DNA of 64,000 nt from Casuarina equisetifolia (GCA_028551475.1 CM052359.1:10231583-10295582), one strand, 5' to 3'. Shown: positions 11,628-24,982, counted from the stretch's first letter. Made by a program: numbers and translations. The notes: generated from the letters alone by a model not told the origin.

Positions 11628-13673
11628 ATGGCGCTTTGTCTAAGGAAACTCAGGAAAGCACCTACCTTGCTTAGTGGTTACCAACGTTGTCAGCCCCATT
11701 TGAGTATAATACCAAACCTCAATGGACTCCTCACCGCCACCCAGCTTCGCCCTGTCGATAAGGGACGAGGACAAGAAGGATGCTGCGGAGAGCAAGTGCG
11801 ACTTCCTAGTGGTAGCTCTATGTCCCTGTCTTGTATGCTTCATTCTCCTTCTCATTGTAATCTCCATCATACTTATTGTCAAGTTTCACTTCTTTTGTCA
11901 CACCCCACTTTACTCTTTGATCTACAAGAAAAAGTGCTGATTCCCGGCTGCATAAATGTCAATCCTGGGATTGGGTCGTTGCCAATTGTTAATTTACGAG
12001 GGAAAATGCTAGATTTGAAGTATAGGCACTACTGTAGCGTCACCAAAGAAAATCTGCTGATTGCAAACCCTAGGGTATTCGGTATTAGATTTCCACTGTT
12101 TTCCGTTATTAATTGGTCAGGAAACGAGTTAGATTTTGGTTTTAGGAGGTTTGTGAGCGTGGCGGGTGGGGGTGCAGATTCTGACGCTGAAAATGAGAGT
12201 GCGGATGATGGTAATGGTGACGGTGATCATTGTGAAGGAGTTGGGGAAAAGTCGTCTGCTGAGCCAGAGGAGGTCGACAGGGTATGCAAGGTGATCGACG
12301 AATTGTTTGCATTGGATAGGAGCATGGAGGCGGTCCTAGATGAATGTGGTATTAGTTTGTCACATGATTTGGTTGTGGATGTGTTGCAACGGTTCAAACA
12401 TGCTCGAAAACCAGCATTTCGGTTTTTCTGTTGGGCGGGCCAGAAGCCAGGGTTTGCCCATGATTCAGGGACTTACAATGAAATGATGTACATATTAGGA
12501 AAGACAAGGCAGTTTGAGACCATGGTGTCGATGCTCGGTGAGATGGGTGAGAAAGGGCTTTTGACAATGGAGACTTTTATGATTGCAATTAAAACTTTCG
12601 CTGCTGCAAAGGAAAGGAAGAAAGCTGTTGGTATTTTTGAGCTGATGAAGAAGTATAAATTTAAGGTGGGTGTGGATACAATTAATTGCTTGCTTGATAC
12701 TCTTGGGAGGGCCAAGCTTGGTAAAGAAGCACAGATGCTTTTTGAGAAGTTGAAAGATAGGTTTACACGTAATTTGCAAACTTACACTGTACTGCTAAAT
12801 GGTTGGTGTAGAGTTAAGAATTTGGCGGAAGCAGGGAGGGTGTGGAATGAGATGATTGAAATGGGATTTAAGCCTGATATAGTTGCCCATAATATTATGC
12901 TCGAGGGGTTACTGAGGTGTAAGAAGAGGTCTGATGCCATCAAGTTGTTTGAAGTCATGAAGGCCAAGGGTCCATCACCCAACATTAGGACCCATACCAT
13001 TTTGATTCGTGATTTATGCAAGCAAACAAAAATGAAAGAAGCAATTGAATGTTTAGACAAAATGGTTGAATCTGGATGCCAGCCAGATGCTGCTGTTTAC
13101 ACATGTTTGATCACAGGGTTTGGGAACCAGAAGAATATGGATATGGTATTTAGATTGCTGAAGGAAATGAAAGATAAGGGTTGCCCTCCTGATGGGCGAA
13201 CATACAATGCCTTGATCAAACTGATGACAACAAGGCGGATGCCAGATGATGCAGTGAGGATATATAAGAAGATGATTCAGAGTGGCATTGAACCATCGAT
13301 CCACACTTATAACATGATGATGAAATCATACTTTCAAACAAAAAACTATGAAATGGGTCGTGCAGTTTGGGATGAGATGATCCAGAAGGGTTGTTGCCCT
13401 GATGACAATTCTTACATAGTTTTCATAGGAGGGCTCATAAGTCGGGGAAGATCGGAGGAGGCTTGTAAATATTTGGAGGAAATGATGGAGAAAGGAATGA
13501 AGGCACCTCAGCTCGATTACAACAGGTTCGCAGCTGATTTTTCTAGAGCAGGGAAACCAGACATACTTGAGGAGTTGGCTCGAAAGATGAAGTTTTCCGG
13601 TAAGTTTGAAGAGTCCTATGTTTTTGCGAGGTGGGCTGACATGATGAAGTCAAGGGTTAAGAGATCCCATTAA
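11628..13673 (+). CDS. P-class pentatricopeptide repeat protein, probably mitochondrial
   Basis: An intronless ORF of 681 codons from the first in-frame ATG. The open frame extends upstream to 11511 only through non-ATG codons. From about residue 285 onward the protein is a run of about eleven 35-residue P-type PPR motifs (for example NLQTYTVLLNGWCRVKNLAE, DAAVYTCLITGFGNQKNMDM), with no E or DYW extension. PPR proteins bind organelle RNA and affect its splicing, stability or translation. The repeats are strikingly like the Arabidopsis At3g62470/At3g62540 group as I remember it, including the pre-repeat stretch with HARKPAFRFFCWA. The basic start (MALCLRKLRK) fits a mitochondrial presequence. 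Residues from about 45 to 105 look unlike coding sequence and may include an unrecognised intron or an insertion, so the N-terminus is uncertain. The C-terminal two thirds is secure. Confidence 0.88.
   Translation: MALCLRKLRKAPTLLSGYQRCQPHLSIIPNLNGLLTATQLRPVDKGRGQEGCCGEQVRLPSGSSMSLSCMLHSPSHCNLHHTYCQVSLLLSHPTLLFDLQEKVLIPGCINVNPGIGSLPIVNLRGKMLDLKYRHYCSVTKENLLIANPRVFGIRFPLFSVINWSGNELDFGFRRFVSVAGGGADSDAENESADDGNGDGDHCEGVGEKSSAEPEEVDRVCKVIDELFALDRSMEAVLDECGISLSHDLVVDVLQRFKHARKPAFRFFCWAGQKPGFAHDSGTYNEMMYILGKTRQFETMVSMLGEMGEKGLLTMETFMIAIKTFAAAKERKKAVGIFELMKKYKFKVGVDTINCLLDTLGRAKLGKEAQMLFEKLKDRFTRNLQTYTVLLNGWCRVKNLAEAGRVWNEMIEMGFKPDIVAHNIMLEGLLRCKKRSDAIKLFEVMKAKGPSPNIRTHTILIRDLCKQTKMKEAIECLDKMVESGCQPDAAVYTCLITGFGNQKNMDMVFRLLKEMKDKGCPPDGRTYNALIKLMTTRRMPDDAVRIYKKMIQSGIEPSIHTYNMMMKSYFQTKNYEMGRAVWDEMIQKGCCPDDNSYIVFIGGLISRGRSEEACKYLEEMMEKGMKAPQLDYNRFAADFSRAGKPDILEELARKMKFSGKFEESYVFARWADMMKSRVKRSH
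11722..11940 (+). other. Overlapping 72-codon ORF with a strong hydrophobic segment
   Basis: In the second frame of the PPR N-terminal region, an ATG-initiated ORF gives a Ser/Pro start, an acidic/basic stretch (IRDEDKKDAAESK), then about 22 hydrophobic residues (VALCPCLVCFILLLIVISII) and a basic end KKKC. It reads more like a small membrane protein than the PPR frame does here. No family was recognised, and translation is not shown. Confidence 0.25.
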
Positions 13674-16600
13674 AGCTTGTGAGTAGTACAACTAAGTTTG
13701 TTGCTTTCACCTAAGTCACTTGCTCAGGGCCAAAAAATCCACGAACTTCGGGCTGATGCTCACACTTGACTGCTCAATCTTTGGCATGATTTGTAGTTCT
13801 TCCATTTCGTACTGGGTTTACTGAAGCAGTGTTGTATTCTTTTGTTAGTTGCTATGTTTTGTATTTGTAAGCATCTTTTATCAGTCTGGTTCAATTTTTT
13901 TAATAACAGATCCCTTATCATGAAACAGCTGTCGGGAGATTAACTTGATTGGGCAGTAAGAAGAACATACAAAAAACACAAAGAATGCCCAGGATTTTAC
14001 TGGTTCAGGCAAAACAGTTCTGACATTTATAAAATAGTAATTATTTACTTTGGGGCTTATATACACTTCGAAGCAATTAAACGATTTTTCTTTGATGGTC
14101 CTTTCCATTTGGTGACTTGATGGATTATCAAATAATAAAACATATATTGATCTTTCTGAAGTCTTACATTCATAGGCAACTTGAGAGAAATCTTAATTAA
14201 AATATATATATATATATATCGTTTTTTATTCTATAACATTTAACATCCAGGATCTTGTTATTTCATATACTCTGCTCTCTGAAAACGTACTCTGCAATCC
14301 ACACAAACTAAGAAACCAGGTACATGAGACTGTGTTTTGTCTTGTTCAGTTTTCGAATTACACTTGGTTAAAGGGTTCGACAGTACTTTGCAAATGGAGG
14401 TAATTAAGGGAAACACGTTAGAAAAGGAATCGTGGGCATCACAGTATGCAGGGATAAAGTTATGGGTGAAAAACTATGAGAATAAAAACCTCCAAAATTT
14501 GGGGAATTGAGTTGTAATCGGATACTTGGTGATTCATTTGGAGAAAAATATATTAATATTTATGACAGTTTTCAGTTGTACTGATGATCCTCTTGCAATA
14601 TTGGAGCGTCAATAATTTGGTAAATGTAATAAGAAGTAATGACAAATATTCATGCTCGGTATCCCCTTTTGGATTACAGAGGCATGATTACCAAATATCT
14701 GTCATCAAGCAGAACATTCTGTCATTGAAATATTTGGAGAAAATAAATGTGCTGGAAAAATGGTGACAAAGCCACAAGGAAATCTATCTCTCAATCTTGT
14801 GCATTAATGGGAAATTTCAAAATGCTAAATCTATAATATATTTCAGTTAGGTTTATTTTTCTTTGAGTTTTAAAAGATTATTTTTGACTGAGATGAATAT
14901 ATGTTTATCGTGTCAATGAGAAGGCGGATAAAAGGGAGTTCTCTAGTATGAGAATTTAAAATAGAAGTTTTTTTTTTTTTTGGCACCAAAAGCATACTTA
15001 ACTTTTTTAAAGCTTGGCATGCTTTAATTTTCTCAAAATGCATTAATTTAACCTACTCAACATGTCTAAATCGATTAACAATTATTGAAAATAATGTGAA
15101 TGAATATCTCAATTGTCAATGTCTTAATACAGTGTCCTTTTTAAATATGAAAATATCTTTATCTTTTAATCTTTTTTTAAGTGAGAGAAATTTTTTTTTT
15201 TAATATGGTATCAAACCTTTAGTTTTACTCATATCACCTTATTGTTTATAGATTTATTCCCATGAGATATACTTCTTCAAACTTGAAACAATGGAAACTA
15301 TTGAGAGTGGCATTTTAAGTTGTTAATATCTTAATTTAATATTATTTGACACCCTATATTTTGGGGTAACTCTCTCTCTCTTAATGATTGATTTTAAGAG
15401 AAAATATGAACATTCACCACTTAATAGCATAGTATGAGACTATGACAGAATAATTTCTTCTGTATGAGAAAGTACAATCTAAGAAAACCAGATAACATTG
15501 AAACTGGCGTATGTTACAGGCCAAGGTAATAGGAAGAAAGAGCTTCTCCTTCTCCATCACCCTTTCCGGCGCCGTCCTACAGGTCCTCTCCGTGTCTCTC
15601 TCATGCATAGCTTGATTTTCTTTTGTTATGGTAGCAAAGTCTAAAATGAGAACAGTTTCTCCGTTCATCTTGATCATGAATTGTGAGAGATTTATATATT
15701 AACCATTTCGTATACCATTCATTTATGTAGAACTTACAGAAATTAAAGGGTCATCTTCTTTACTCTCCAAAGGTGAATTTTACTTGATCTCTGTCCTTAT
15801 AACCTTTGTTATAAGGATTTTAGAAATCATTTCATATAAGTCCATTTGCATCTGTCATATAAGGTGAAGCAAGTAGAAGAAAATAAAGGGTTAAAACAAT
15901 CACCAGGCAAAGAGAAAAACAGGATAGAACTTTACCACCCATTTTCCCCGTTGCCATAGAGGATCCAGTGCAATCCTTACAGATTAATAGGACTTCCTGA
16001 GAAAGAAAACGAATGGAGCAATTTTGAACTTCTTTCTTTATTCATACAATGGCGAATCCAAAAAAAGGAAGGCATGAGTTCTCGGCATGCCTAGTCTTAA
16101 CTTTACCAATGCTATCGAGATCTTAGAAAATCTAAGAAAATCTGATCCATGGAGCTGAGGATACTTATATAATTAGTGAAAATACAATGTTTTGAATATC
16201 TTACCATCAGTAGCACATTCCTTATCAATTTCTTGTGGCCAAAACTGCCTGTGAACAAGAAAATGTATCATTTTGAACACTGGGGCCTTCTCCTGGACAG
16301 TTCAGCATGTTAAACGGCCAAAAATTTCAGCGGAAGAAATCGAAGGACATCTGGACACAACAACGTTTCGATAAAAGGAAAAGATGCTACTGCTCATTAC
16401 TACTCTGGGCTCGATAATCTATGTGGTATTAAAATAGAAAAGAGACTAATATCTAGGCTGGGTTAAGTTTTTTGTTTTCTGAGTATCTAATCCAACGGCC
16501 CTAAATAGTTTTAGTATCTATTTAAGTTCGCCGAATATGAGCACTTTTAAAAAAAGGCAACTTTTCAAATTAAAAGATACTCAAAGATTTGGTTAAAAGA

Positions 16601-18840
16601 ACTAATTTTCTTCATTATTACATCGTCTTAGGAAAGAAAACTCTTTCTCATGCAAAGCCTATTATTTCGTACAAATTACAAAGCTCTTTGACATCTGCAG
16701 AGACAAAGGTACAAAGATTGACAGATTCTCTCCTCGTTTTGTGTCACTTGCTGCGCGGTACCTCTGGTCATCATTCTCTAGATCTATGTTTTTCTCTGAG
16801 TTTCTTTTCTTTCCTTCTTACTTCTTTTATGGGTGACTACAGCTTTCAAGTTCTCTTGCTTCATTGTGTAAGACATTAAAAGATGAAAATTTCTGCAAAA
16901 GAATTTCTATATAATCATTTATGAAGAACGGCAGAAAAGGATAATTTAGTTTCTTCCCTAAAAAACCAGATTTTTATTGGATTTCTTTCTTAATTTTTGG
17001 GTTGGTCTGATATACGGGTTTCGCTTGTGGAGTATTAATTCATAATTACAAATTGAATAAAAAGTGTTGCTGCATTGTACTCTTGAGATGCAACTAATAA
17101 AATTTTGAATTTATAGAGTGGAGAAACCAAGAGTTAAAGTTAACATCAAGTGAAAACAAGAATGACCAAGTCTTAATAATTTTTTTAGTTAAAAATGATG
17201 TAAAAGTGTATATCATATTACTATATCTTGGTTGAATGTCTGCCTTATGTATGAGGGTGTCCCATTTTCTTAACAATCAATTTTATTGGGGATTGGGTAT
17301 TCCGTCACCCATAAACCGGGTTTCTATAGGTTATGTTTTCTAGTGCTTATGATGAGATCACATGCTTGAAATAGTATGAAAATGTATTCCATATTTTCAA
17401 TTTCTTTATTTGATGTCTGCCTTATTTGTGATATTTTTTGTTTTTGTCTTAACAGTGGTTTTAATGTAAGAATGCATATTTTAATACGATATTAAAGTTA
17501 TCGATCACATCACTACAAACACTTTTTGAATTTAATTTTTTATTTCTTATTAAAAGTATCTTTTATTTCTTTAAAATCGATTGTTGAGGGAAATTGATAA
17601 CAATACAAGTGATAACATCGTACCAAGACACTGCAATGTGAATTACCACTATTTTTAACATGTTTATTTGCTTTAAGTTTAGAATAATCATAAAGACCAA
17701 AAAAATGAGTAATGAAAGTATTACATTTGTTATGTGGATTTTGATATTATATTAGAAAGATTCATTATTTTCTTAAAACTAATTGCTAAAAGAGAAAAAT
17801 ATTCTCTTGTATACCCATGATATTGGTAACGTGGAATATAATTTCTCATTGTTTTCAATATCTTTTCATTTGCTATCCGTTCCCCCTTTTGTGCTCCAAA
17901 ACAAGGAGAAAATGAATCCAGTTTCACTACTCATCCCCTAATTTTTTATTTTATAAGGCATAATTTTGTTTATAAAGTTAGCATGCATCTCCATATATGT
18001 TGCCTCAAATTTCAATATAAATTTCCTTTTAAATATTTCATCAACACAAGAATCTTTAATGTCGAAATTAAAAAATAAAAAATAATATATATATATATAT
18101 ACCGTACAGGAATGTATTGAAAGCCTAATCATCTCATAATTGGAGGTAGGTTTTACTGCTTTAATTTTTTCTTTCTAAATTCGTGCTTTTTTCTAATCTC
18201 TAAATTCTCTCATTACTTCGTTGTTCCAGTGGCTGATTCACAGGTATTAAAGTTGTAAGCTAGTTTAACTTGGAAAGTGAAAGGCAATTCCGGGAACCCA
18301 TGAACAAACCTTGCTGCTCAATGTGCTCAAATTCTTAAGATTGAAGGAAGAAAAATAAATAAAGAAAGAACAGAAAGTCGTAATATTTTTGGATCAAACC
18401 CTAAATTGTCACATGGTAAGTCAAACTCTTTCATTTGAAGCAGCAGCAGGAGAAACTTTCCTTACTCTCCACGACCGCCTGAATCAGAGGCTTCCTTGAA
18501 GAAGGAAATTGTTTCTACTAATTAATTGCATCTCCTTCATACAAGGAGTGCTGTATTAGTTGCATCTATTTTATGTTAATCTAACGGTTCACATCCATTC
18601 CTAATGATTCAATAGGCGGCTGGATTTGACTTCCTTTTGTGGAAAACATTCCATCAGAGCAACTTTTCACGTAAAAGTTCGTCAGAAAAGAGGGAGAGAA
18701 AGATTTTCTCCAACTATGAAGAAATACAAAATGTTTCAGCATGAAACTATTTCTTCCTTCCGAGTTTATATTCACCATGGGCTTTTCTTCTTTTTTCTCG
18801 TTGCAGTAGGCCTTGGTGATCAGAACTAGAAGACTGATAG
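13674..18840. other. Intergenic region, about 5.2 kb, no gene recognised
   Basis: The first 200-300 bases are probably the PPR 3' UTR. The rest is AT-rich with simple repeats: (AT)n at 14202-14219 and 18084-18102. A sequence at 15203-15215 (tggtatcaaacct) resembles a degenerate tRNA-Met primer-binding site after an LTR end, suggesting an old Copia-type relic near 15090-15260. ORFs over 60 codons here have no recognisable domain. The last few hundred bases would hold the CKI1 promoter and leader. Confidence 0.55.
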
Positions 18841-21800
18841 ATGAAGGAGTACAGATCACTCTCAGTGTTGCGGCCTATTTGTTTTTTCACGCTTCTGGTA
18901 ATCCTTCATCCTCTTTCTTAGCCATGGCAGAATATGCCTTCTTTCATCCCAGGTTTGACGATTCAAGCGCTAATCAAAACTGGGAAAGACAGTTTATTTC
19001 CCTCAAACCTTTGGGAACCCTGTTACTCATTTTTTCTGTGTCGTTTTTCCTTCAAACTTGCAATGCAGGCATTAGCAGTGCTGCTATGTACTTCTGTATT
19101 CATCCCATGTTGGTATGCTATGATCAAACATGTAGAGCGCCATATAGCTTCTAGCTCCAATTATTTTCGCTCCGAGTTGCAGTTTGAAATTGCAGAAACA
19201 TCGAAGTTTTTGCATCCATTAAATTCCTCAGCAACAAAGTTAGCGAGAGTTTTAGGCTCCTCTCTCAACGGAACTCAGCTCTCATTCTCCCAGTTTGAGA
19301 CTCTGGTTTGTATCATGTGCCCCTTTCCTCGAGATACTCATTTTTCGGTTAAGTTTAGCAAGAAACAGCTCAAGATTTTGTGTAAAAAACTTCTGTAGGT
19401 GGCTCCTGTATTGTTTCAAGCACTGTCTACTATACCATACTTATCTCAGATTTCTTATATCGGGCAAGAAGGCCAGTTTTTCTCATACTATACAGAGGGG
19501 AATCAAACCCTTGCGGTTTACTCCAACTCTTCATCATTATCTAACCAAAGTGATCCAAAGGCAAGCAAGAACTACACATTTTACATTCAACCCGTGAACA
19601 GTGATACAGGAATATTATATGGAGAAGCTGTTGAATCCCCTTCCTGGAGCATGATTAATACAAGCTGGTCTCGGGAAGTTTTGAGTAATACACAAGGACA
19701 TGCCTCAGTGGAAGCCGGATGGAACAATGCTAGAGATCTTCTATTCCTTAGCTCAGCTAGAATCAATGGAGGAGTCATCTCTCTTGGGTTTCCTGTGAAA
19801 GCCTTAACCACCATTTTAACACTCACAGATCGTCAAGGCAGCAGCATCTATCTGGCTACTCAAAATGGGAAAGTGCTAATTGAAGGGCTCCAAAACACCC
19901 ATATGATCCTTGCCGGTGACGTTGTTTCCTTCCAGCTGATGCATCCGAATGGGGATCAAATGGGTCGTGTTGGAAACGTTTCCTGTAACCTAAAAGATGG
20001 CACCCCAGCAGCTTCTACTTTGAATATTCAGGAGAAGGAATACACGTTTTACTGTTTGCCACTTGACATTGTGGGAGTGCAATCGGTAGGCTTCAAGTTT
20101 TCACAGCATCTAATACTGTGATGCTGTATTAGTACCCGTCAATTTTTCACAGCATCTAATACTGCTGTATTAGTACCCATCAATTTTTCACAGCATCTAC
20201 TAATACTAATATTTCCTGTATTAGTACCCGTTTTACTGTTTTTGCTTGTTAATGAGCATGAACTTCGCATCTATGTCTTCCATTTACTCTTATTTTCACG
20301 TTAATGATGTTAAGACCTGAGAAACTGTGATATGAATACACGAAACTATCATCTACATCATGTATATAACACTTATATTTTCAAGTTCTTACCTTTTTCA
20401 GGTTTTCGTAATGGCTTTCCCTCAAGATGGATTAGTCAGCCTTGTCCACAGAAACAAGAAAGTGGCGCTGCCTCTCCTTACAGTAACGATCGCTTCAGTA
20501 GTTGTTTCCCTTTTAAGTATGGTGTTTATAATCATCAAAGATGCCAGAAGAGAAATGTACTTGTGTGCTGCGCTCATAAAGCAGATGGAAGCGACACAAC
20601 AGGCCGAGAGGAAAAGCATGAACAAGAGCCTCGCCTTTGCCAGTGCTAGCCACGATGTTCGCGCTTCACTTGCGGGTCTTACTGGTTTAATAGAGATATG
20701 CTACGATGAAGTTGCTCCTTGTTCTGAGTTGGAGACGAACCTGAGGCAAATGGATACTTGTGCAAAGGACCTACTAGGTAATATTAAGACCAATCTTTAT
20801 TTATTTATTAGTACTTAGTATGCGTTGAAAAAAAGTGTCTCATATTGCTTTTTATTTTTATTTTATGGTTTTCTTTGTAGATGAAAAACTTGACCCTTTT
20901 CCTTGCAAGCAAATTTTAAGAAAGAAAAATGGTTAAAACCTTCGCTAATCAAACCTATAAATTTTAATATGGCCCTAGAAGCTAAGTCCAAGTGTGACCT
21001 CCTCATTTATAGGCACCAAAAAAGAAATTGATAATAATAATAATTCATAGCATCTTCGTGTTTGGGATGAAGGAAGCTGTTGAAGATGATGAGTATTTTA
21101 CATTATTTAAAACTTATTATAGCACTCTTTTTATATGGAAAAATGACTTTTCCTAGTACAAATAGGTTTGAAAGAGAAGAAAAGTAGGTTACTTTTGGTA
21201 AACAAACTAACAAATTCTAACATTACAAAGAAAATCATTGCTTATGTTTTGATACTCTAAATTTATATGTATGTGTTTAGGTATATTGAATTCTATTCTT
21301 GATACAAGCAAAATCGAAGCGGGGAAGATGCAACTGGAAGAAGAGGAATTTGATCTAGCCCAACTTCTCGAGGATGTAGTTGATTTATATCATCCACTTG
21401 GTATCAAAAAGGGAGTGGATGTAGTATTGGATCCTTATGATGGTTCTGCAATCAAATTCCCACAAGTGAGAGGTGACAGGGGAAAACTTAAGCAAATATT
21501 GTGTAACTTAGTGAGCAATGCGGTTAAATTTACTTCTGAAGGGCATGTTACTATTCGAGCTTGGGTTAGGAAAGCCAATTTGCATAATTCAATCAGTGCT
21601 TCTAAGCAAAATTGTTTATCATGCTTCTTTTACAAGAACAATCAAGCATATAATGACTTGGAAGCCTTGAATAGAGCCGACCAAGATCCAAATGTTATGG
21701 AGTTTGTATTTGAGGTAGATGATACAGGTAAAGGAATTCCAAAGGAGAAGCACAAGTCAATCTTTGAAAACTTTGTTCAAGTCAAAGAAATAGCTCTTGG

Positions 21801-24451
21801 ACAAGGGGGCACTGGCTTAGGACTTGGCATTGTTCAATCTTTGGTACGTGAACCAACTTTGTCACAAATCTCAAACTCCTTTGCTCTTACTTATTTAAGG
21901 TTTCAAATTATGCAACCGTAGTGAGTTTTTGGCCTAAAAAAATTGTTATAAATATGTTAAAAATGGTATAATAAAGTCTCATATTATCTAAATTATGTTT
22001 AGTAATATTTTATATATTAAGAAATAATTCTTGTATTCTTTAGTTATTTTTACATATAAATAAGCTTTCTAATATGATATTAGAATCCATGTTTAAGAGT
22101 CAATGCAGAACAAGACTCGCAACCCATATTGGCTGCAAACAAGCATGTTACAAATAGGGTAACAAAATCTTGTGTTGCTTAAATCAAGCTTGAATTCCTT
22201 GGCATATAAAAGAATAACTTTCATACTTTTGAGTTCACTCTTTAATAGAAATACTATTGAGTTAACTCTTTAGTAGAAATGAATTCTTTGACATAAACAT
22301 GTATTTTGTTGCCACCAATAAAATAGAACTACATGTTGTACCTCACGTTCTTCTTTCCTTTACCACTATTATGCTATACTTATATAATGTAGCTAGTAAG
22401 TTAGATTAGATTCATGAAATCATCCTACTCTTAACTTTACCTATTAATTAACTAGATTTTAAAGTTGCTTTATCATCTTATCTTGCCTTTCTTACATGAA
22501 ATGCATGAATGTTTTGTGCTAGGTACGCCTGATGCATGGAGATATAGAAATCGTGGACAAGGAAATTGGTCAAAAGGGTACTTGCTTTAGATTCAATGTT
22601 TTGTTCACGTTATGTGAAAATGCCTCTCATGATACTGCAATAGCAGAGGACCTTGATTTGGAAGCTGGCACAAATCAATTTATGGGGCCAAGCAATTGCA
22701 CCCTTACTCAAGATCCAAGTGTTAACACCCCAAATCCTGCTTCGGGCATTCAAACTTCGAGTCCAAAGCTCGCAATCCACAGCCCCATCCCGAAGCTGAA
22801 GGCATCCCATGTCGTCCTCTTGATTCAGAATGACGAGCGTCGGAGAACTTCACTGAGATTCATGAAGAGTTTGTATATAAAAGTATCGGTTGCCAAGCAA
22901 TGGGAAGATCTTCCTTTTACTCTCCAAAAGATAAAGCAAAACATAAACCATTCTGATCACAACTCTCGAGGAAAATCATATTTGAGTTCTCCAAACGACT
23001 TCCTGAATACGTCAGCTTCCAGTCACTCCATTGCGGAAATGGATGCCCCTTCCAGCTCCATAGATGGACCCAACTACATAGTTTCAGTCTTCAAAAGGAC
23101 TAACCCTAGATCCACATCAGGCTTGATACTAATTGTCATCGATGTCGGCGCCGGACCTTTTCCAGAACTGTGCAAGGCTGTCGCTGAGTTCAAAAGAGGC
23201 CTTCAGAATACTCACTACCAGGTTGTTTGGTTGGAGAAACAAACGATGCGGAGCATCAGTTTCAAAGGCATTGAAGAGGACATCGATCCTAACGATGGTA
23301 TAATATCAAAACCATTTCATGGCTCCCGTTTGTATGACGTTATAAGAATTCTTCCTGAGTTTGGAGGTACAATGCAAGGAAACATTCGCAAACCGAAGAG
23401 AGAAAGTATGCTAAAATCTAGAAAAATGCCCAGAGAGAAGGTCTTGAGTGGTAAGAAGATCTTGGTTGCAGAAGACAATTTAGTGTTACGCAAGCTGACC
23501 ATCTCCAATCTTTTAGTGCTGGGTGCAAATGTTGAATACTCTGAAAATGGACAGGAAGTTTTACAGCTAGTTCGCAATTGTCTAAGTGAACAAAGGAAAC
23601 ATGCAGCCTCAAAGATTCTTCCATACGATTACATACTCATGGATTGTGAGGTAAGGACTATGATTTCCATCCCCATACGATTTCTTGATGGCTTTTCTTC
23701 TTTTGAAACATACTTCTACATTACAGATCCAAACTTATGCACAATATTTTCCCACCCGGAATTGGCTATTGAAAATAATGCTTTATTAATCAGAGTCAAA
23801 ATTAAGAGTAAAACCAAAAATGCATGAGGTAAAAAAATTTCTAAATATGAGGTCTAGAAAAACTAGAAATGTGAAAGTGATTTTCAATTGTTATAGGACA
23901 TTTAAGCAAATAAATTTAACCTAAAATTTAAACGTGATCATCTTTTGTCATGTGAGTCTTTAATATTCTTTTGTGCTTATGCATAGTGTGATTGTGCATA
24001 ATTGTTCATCTCCCAAGACTGGTCTTAGTTGATAGAAGTCCCTCTTTGTTAGACTCTGAAATTCTCAAACTCACCATGATTCTCATTTTTGATCAAGCAT
24101 TCAATAGTACCTCATTTAGTTCTTTGCACTGCGGATGCAGTAGTAAGCTGTCTGAACCTCATGACATATTCGATCAATTTAAATTCTATTTTCTTTTAAA
24201 AGATATTGGATTTTCTTGTTTGACAGATGCCTATTATGGATGGATACGAGGCAACCAAAAAAATAAGGGAAATGGAGAAGGATTACCATGTTCGTATTCC
24301 TATCATTGCGTTAACTAGTCATGATGCATCAAGTGCAGAAGCGAAGAGGACAATCGAGGCTGGAATGGATGTTCATTTAGTTAAACCACTGAAAAGGGAA
24401 CATTTATTGGAAGCCATAAGATACATAGATGAAAAACGAAAATATGTTTAG
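18841..24451 (+). CDS. CKI1: Hybrid histidine kinase CKI1 (cytokinin-independent 1)
   Basis: Membrane sensor kinase feeding the plant His-Asp phosphorelay; in Arabidopsis it is needed for female gametophyte and vascular development and acts without cytokinin. Seven exons: 18841-18897, 19069-19305, 19399-20085, 20402-20777, 21281-21843, 22523-23650, 24227-24451; 3273 nt, 1090 aa. A short basic start (MKEYRSLSVLRP) leads into TM1, then an extracytoplasmic region of about 300 residues with N-glycosylation sequons and no CHASE motif, then TM2. Next come the H-box (ASHDVRASLAG), N-box (NLVSNAVKF), G1 (DDTGKGIP), F-box (FENFVQV) and G2 (GTGLGLGI). The C-terminal receiver has its acidic pair in VAEDN, the phospho-Asp in YILMDCEMP and the Lys in HLVKP. 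All catalytic residues are present. Exon 1 was chosen because it joins in phase and restores the family RP-hydrophobic start. Confidence 0.96.
20100..20232. repeat. Three-copy tandem repeat in CKI1 intron 3
   Basis: Units starting ttttcacagcatct at about 20098, 20143 and 20185 (41-47 bases each) share tcacagcatct, aatact, gtattagtaccc and caattttt. Each carries ctaatac and gtattag as inverted arms, so each can fold into a short hairpin. The array begins about 15 bases after the exon 3 donor. Confidence 0.85.
22215..22285. repeat. Short imperfect tandem repeat in CKI1 intron 5
   Basis: Two roughly 36-base units sharing gagtt(c/a)actcttta(a/g)tagaaat lie side by side. They are intronic, with no other signal. 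Confidence 0.6.
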
Positions 24452-24982
24452 GCATATATATCTCCTAAACAGTAGTTTATTTTTTTGGGGGGGTTAATAT
24501 GTAGTAAAAATTTTGCTGTTATAGAAGCATTTGTTAGAATTTCGAACAAATATTGAAGATATATTGCCAGATTTGTCAAAAACAAAACCTCTGCCGGCGC
24601 TAATCTATTAGCCTGTGAAATGAATGACCCATATCAGCTTGGATGTACTTTCTGGTGGGTGCATGTAAAGATGGAGTAGCTTGTGTTATGACTGAAATTC
24701 GTTGTCAAAGCAGTAACAAGGAAGGACACCAAGTGAAGGACAAAAATAATTTGGAAGGCTATCTAATATTGGAAAACAAAATGAAAGTGGTCACTGACTG
24801 ACTAAGAGCATTTCTTACAAAAATCCCAAGGAAACATATTATAATTTAGAAATTTAAATCAAGAACTTCTGTCTACTAAAAATGTTTACTTCTTATTTTA
24901 AAATTGGTTATTAAGAAAATAAAACATTCTTAGATATAAAAAAAATGTCAAACTAGGTTATTTGTAATTTTTATTGAAAATA

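Noticed and set aside
15414..15677. 87-codon minus-strand frame in the PPR-CKI1 spacer
   Set aside because: No domain, no splice partners and no coding-like neighbours; probably chance or a decayed fragment.
18934..19068. Upstream in-frame CKI1 start at 18934 or 19063
   Set aside because: The stretch ends in a strong pyrimidine tract and acceptor (caatgcag at 19061-19068), and exon 18841-18897 joins in phase to give the family's RP-hydrophobic start.
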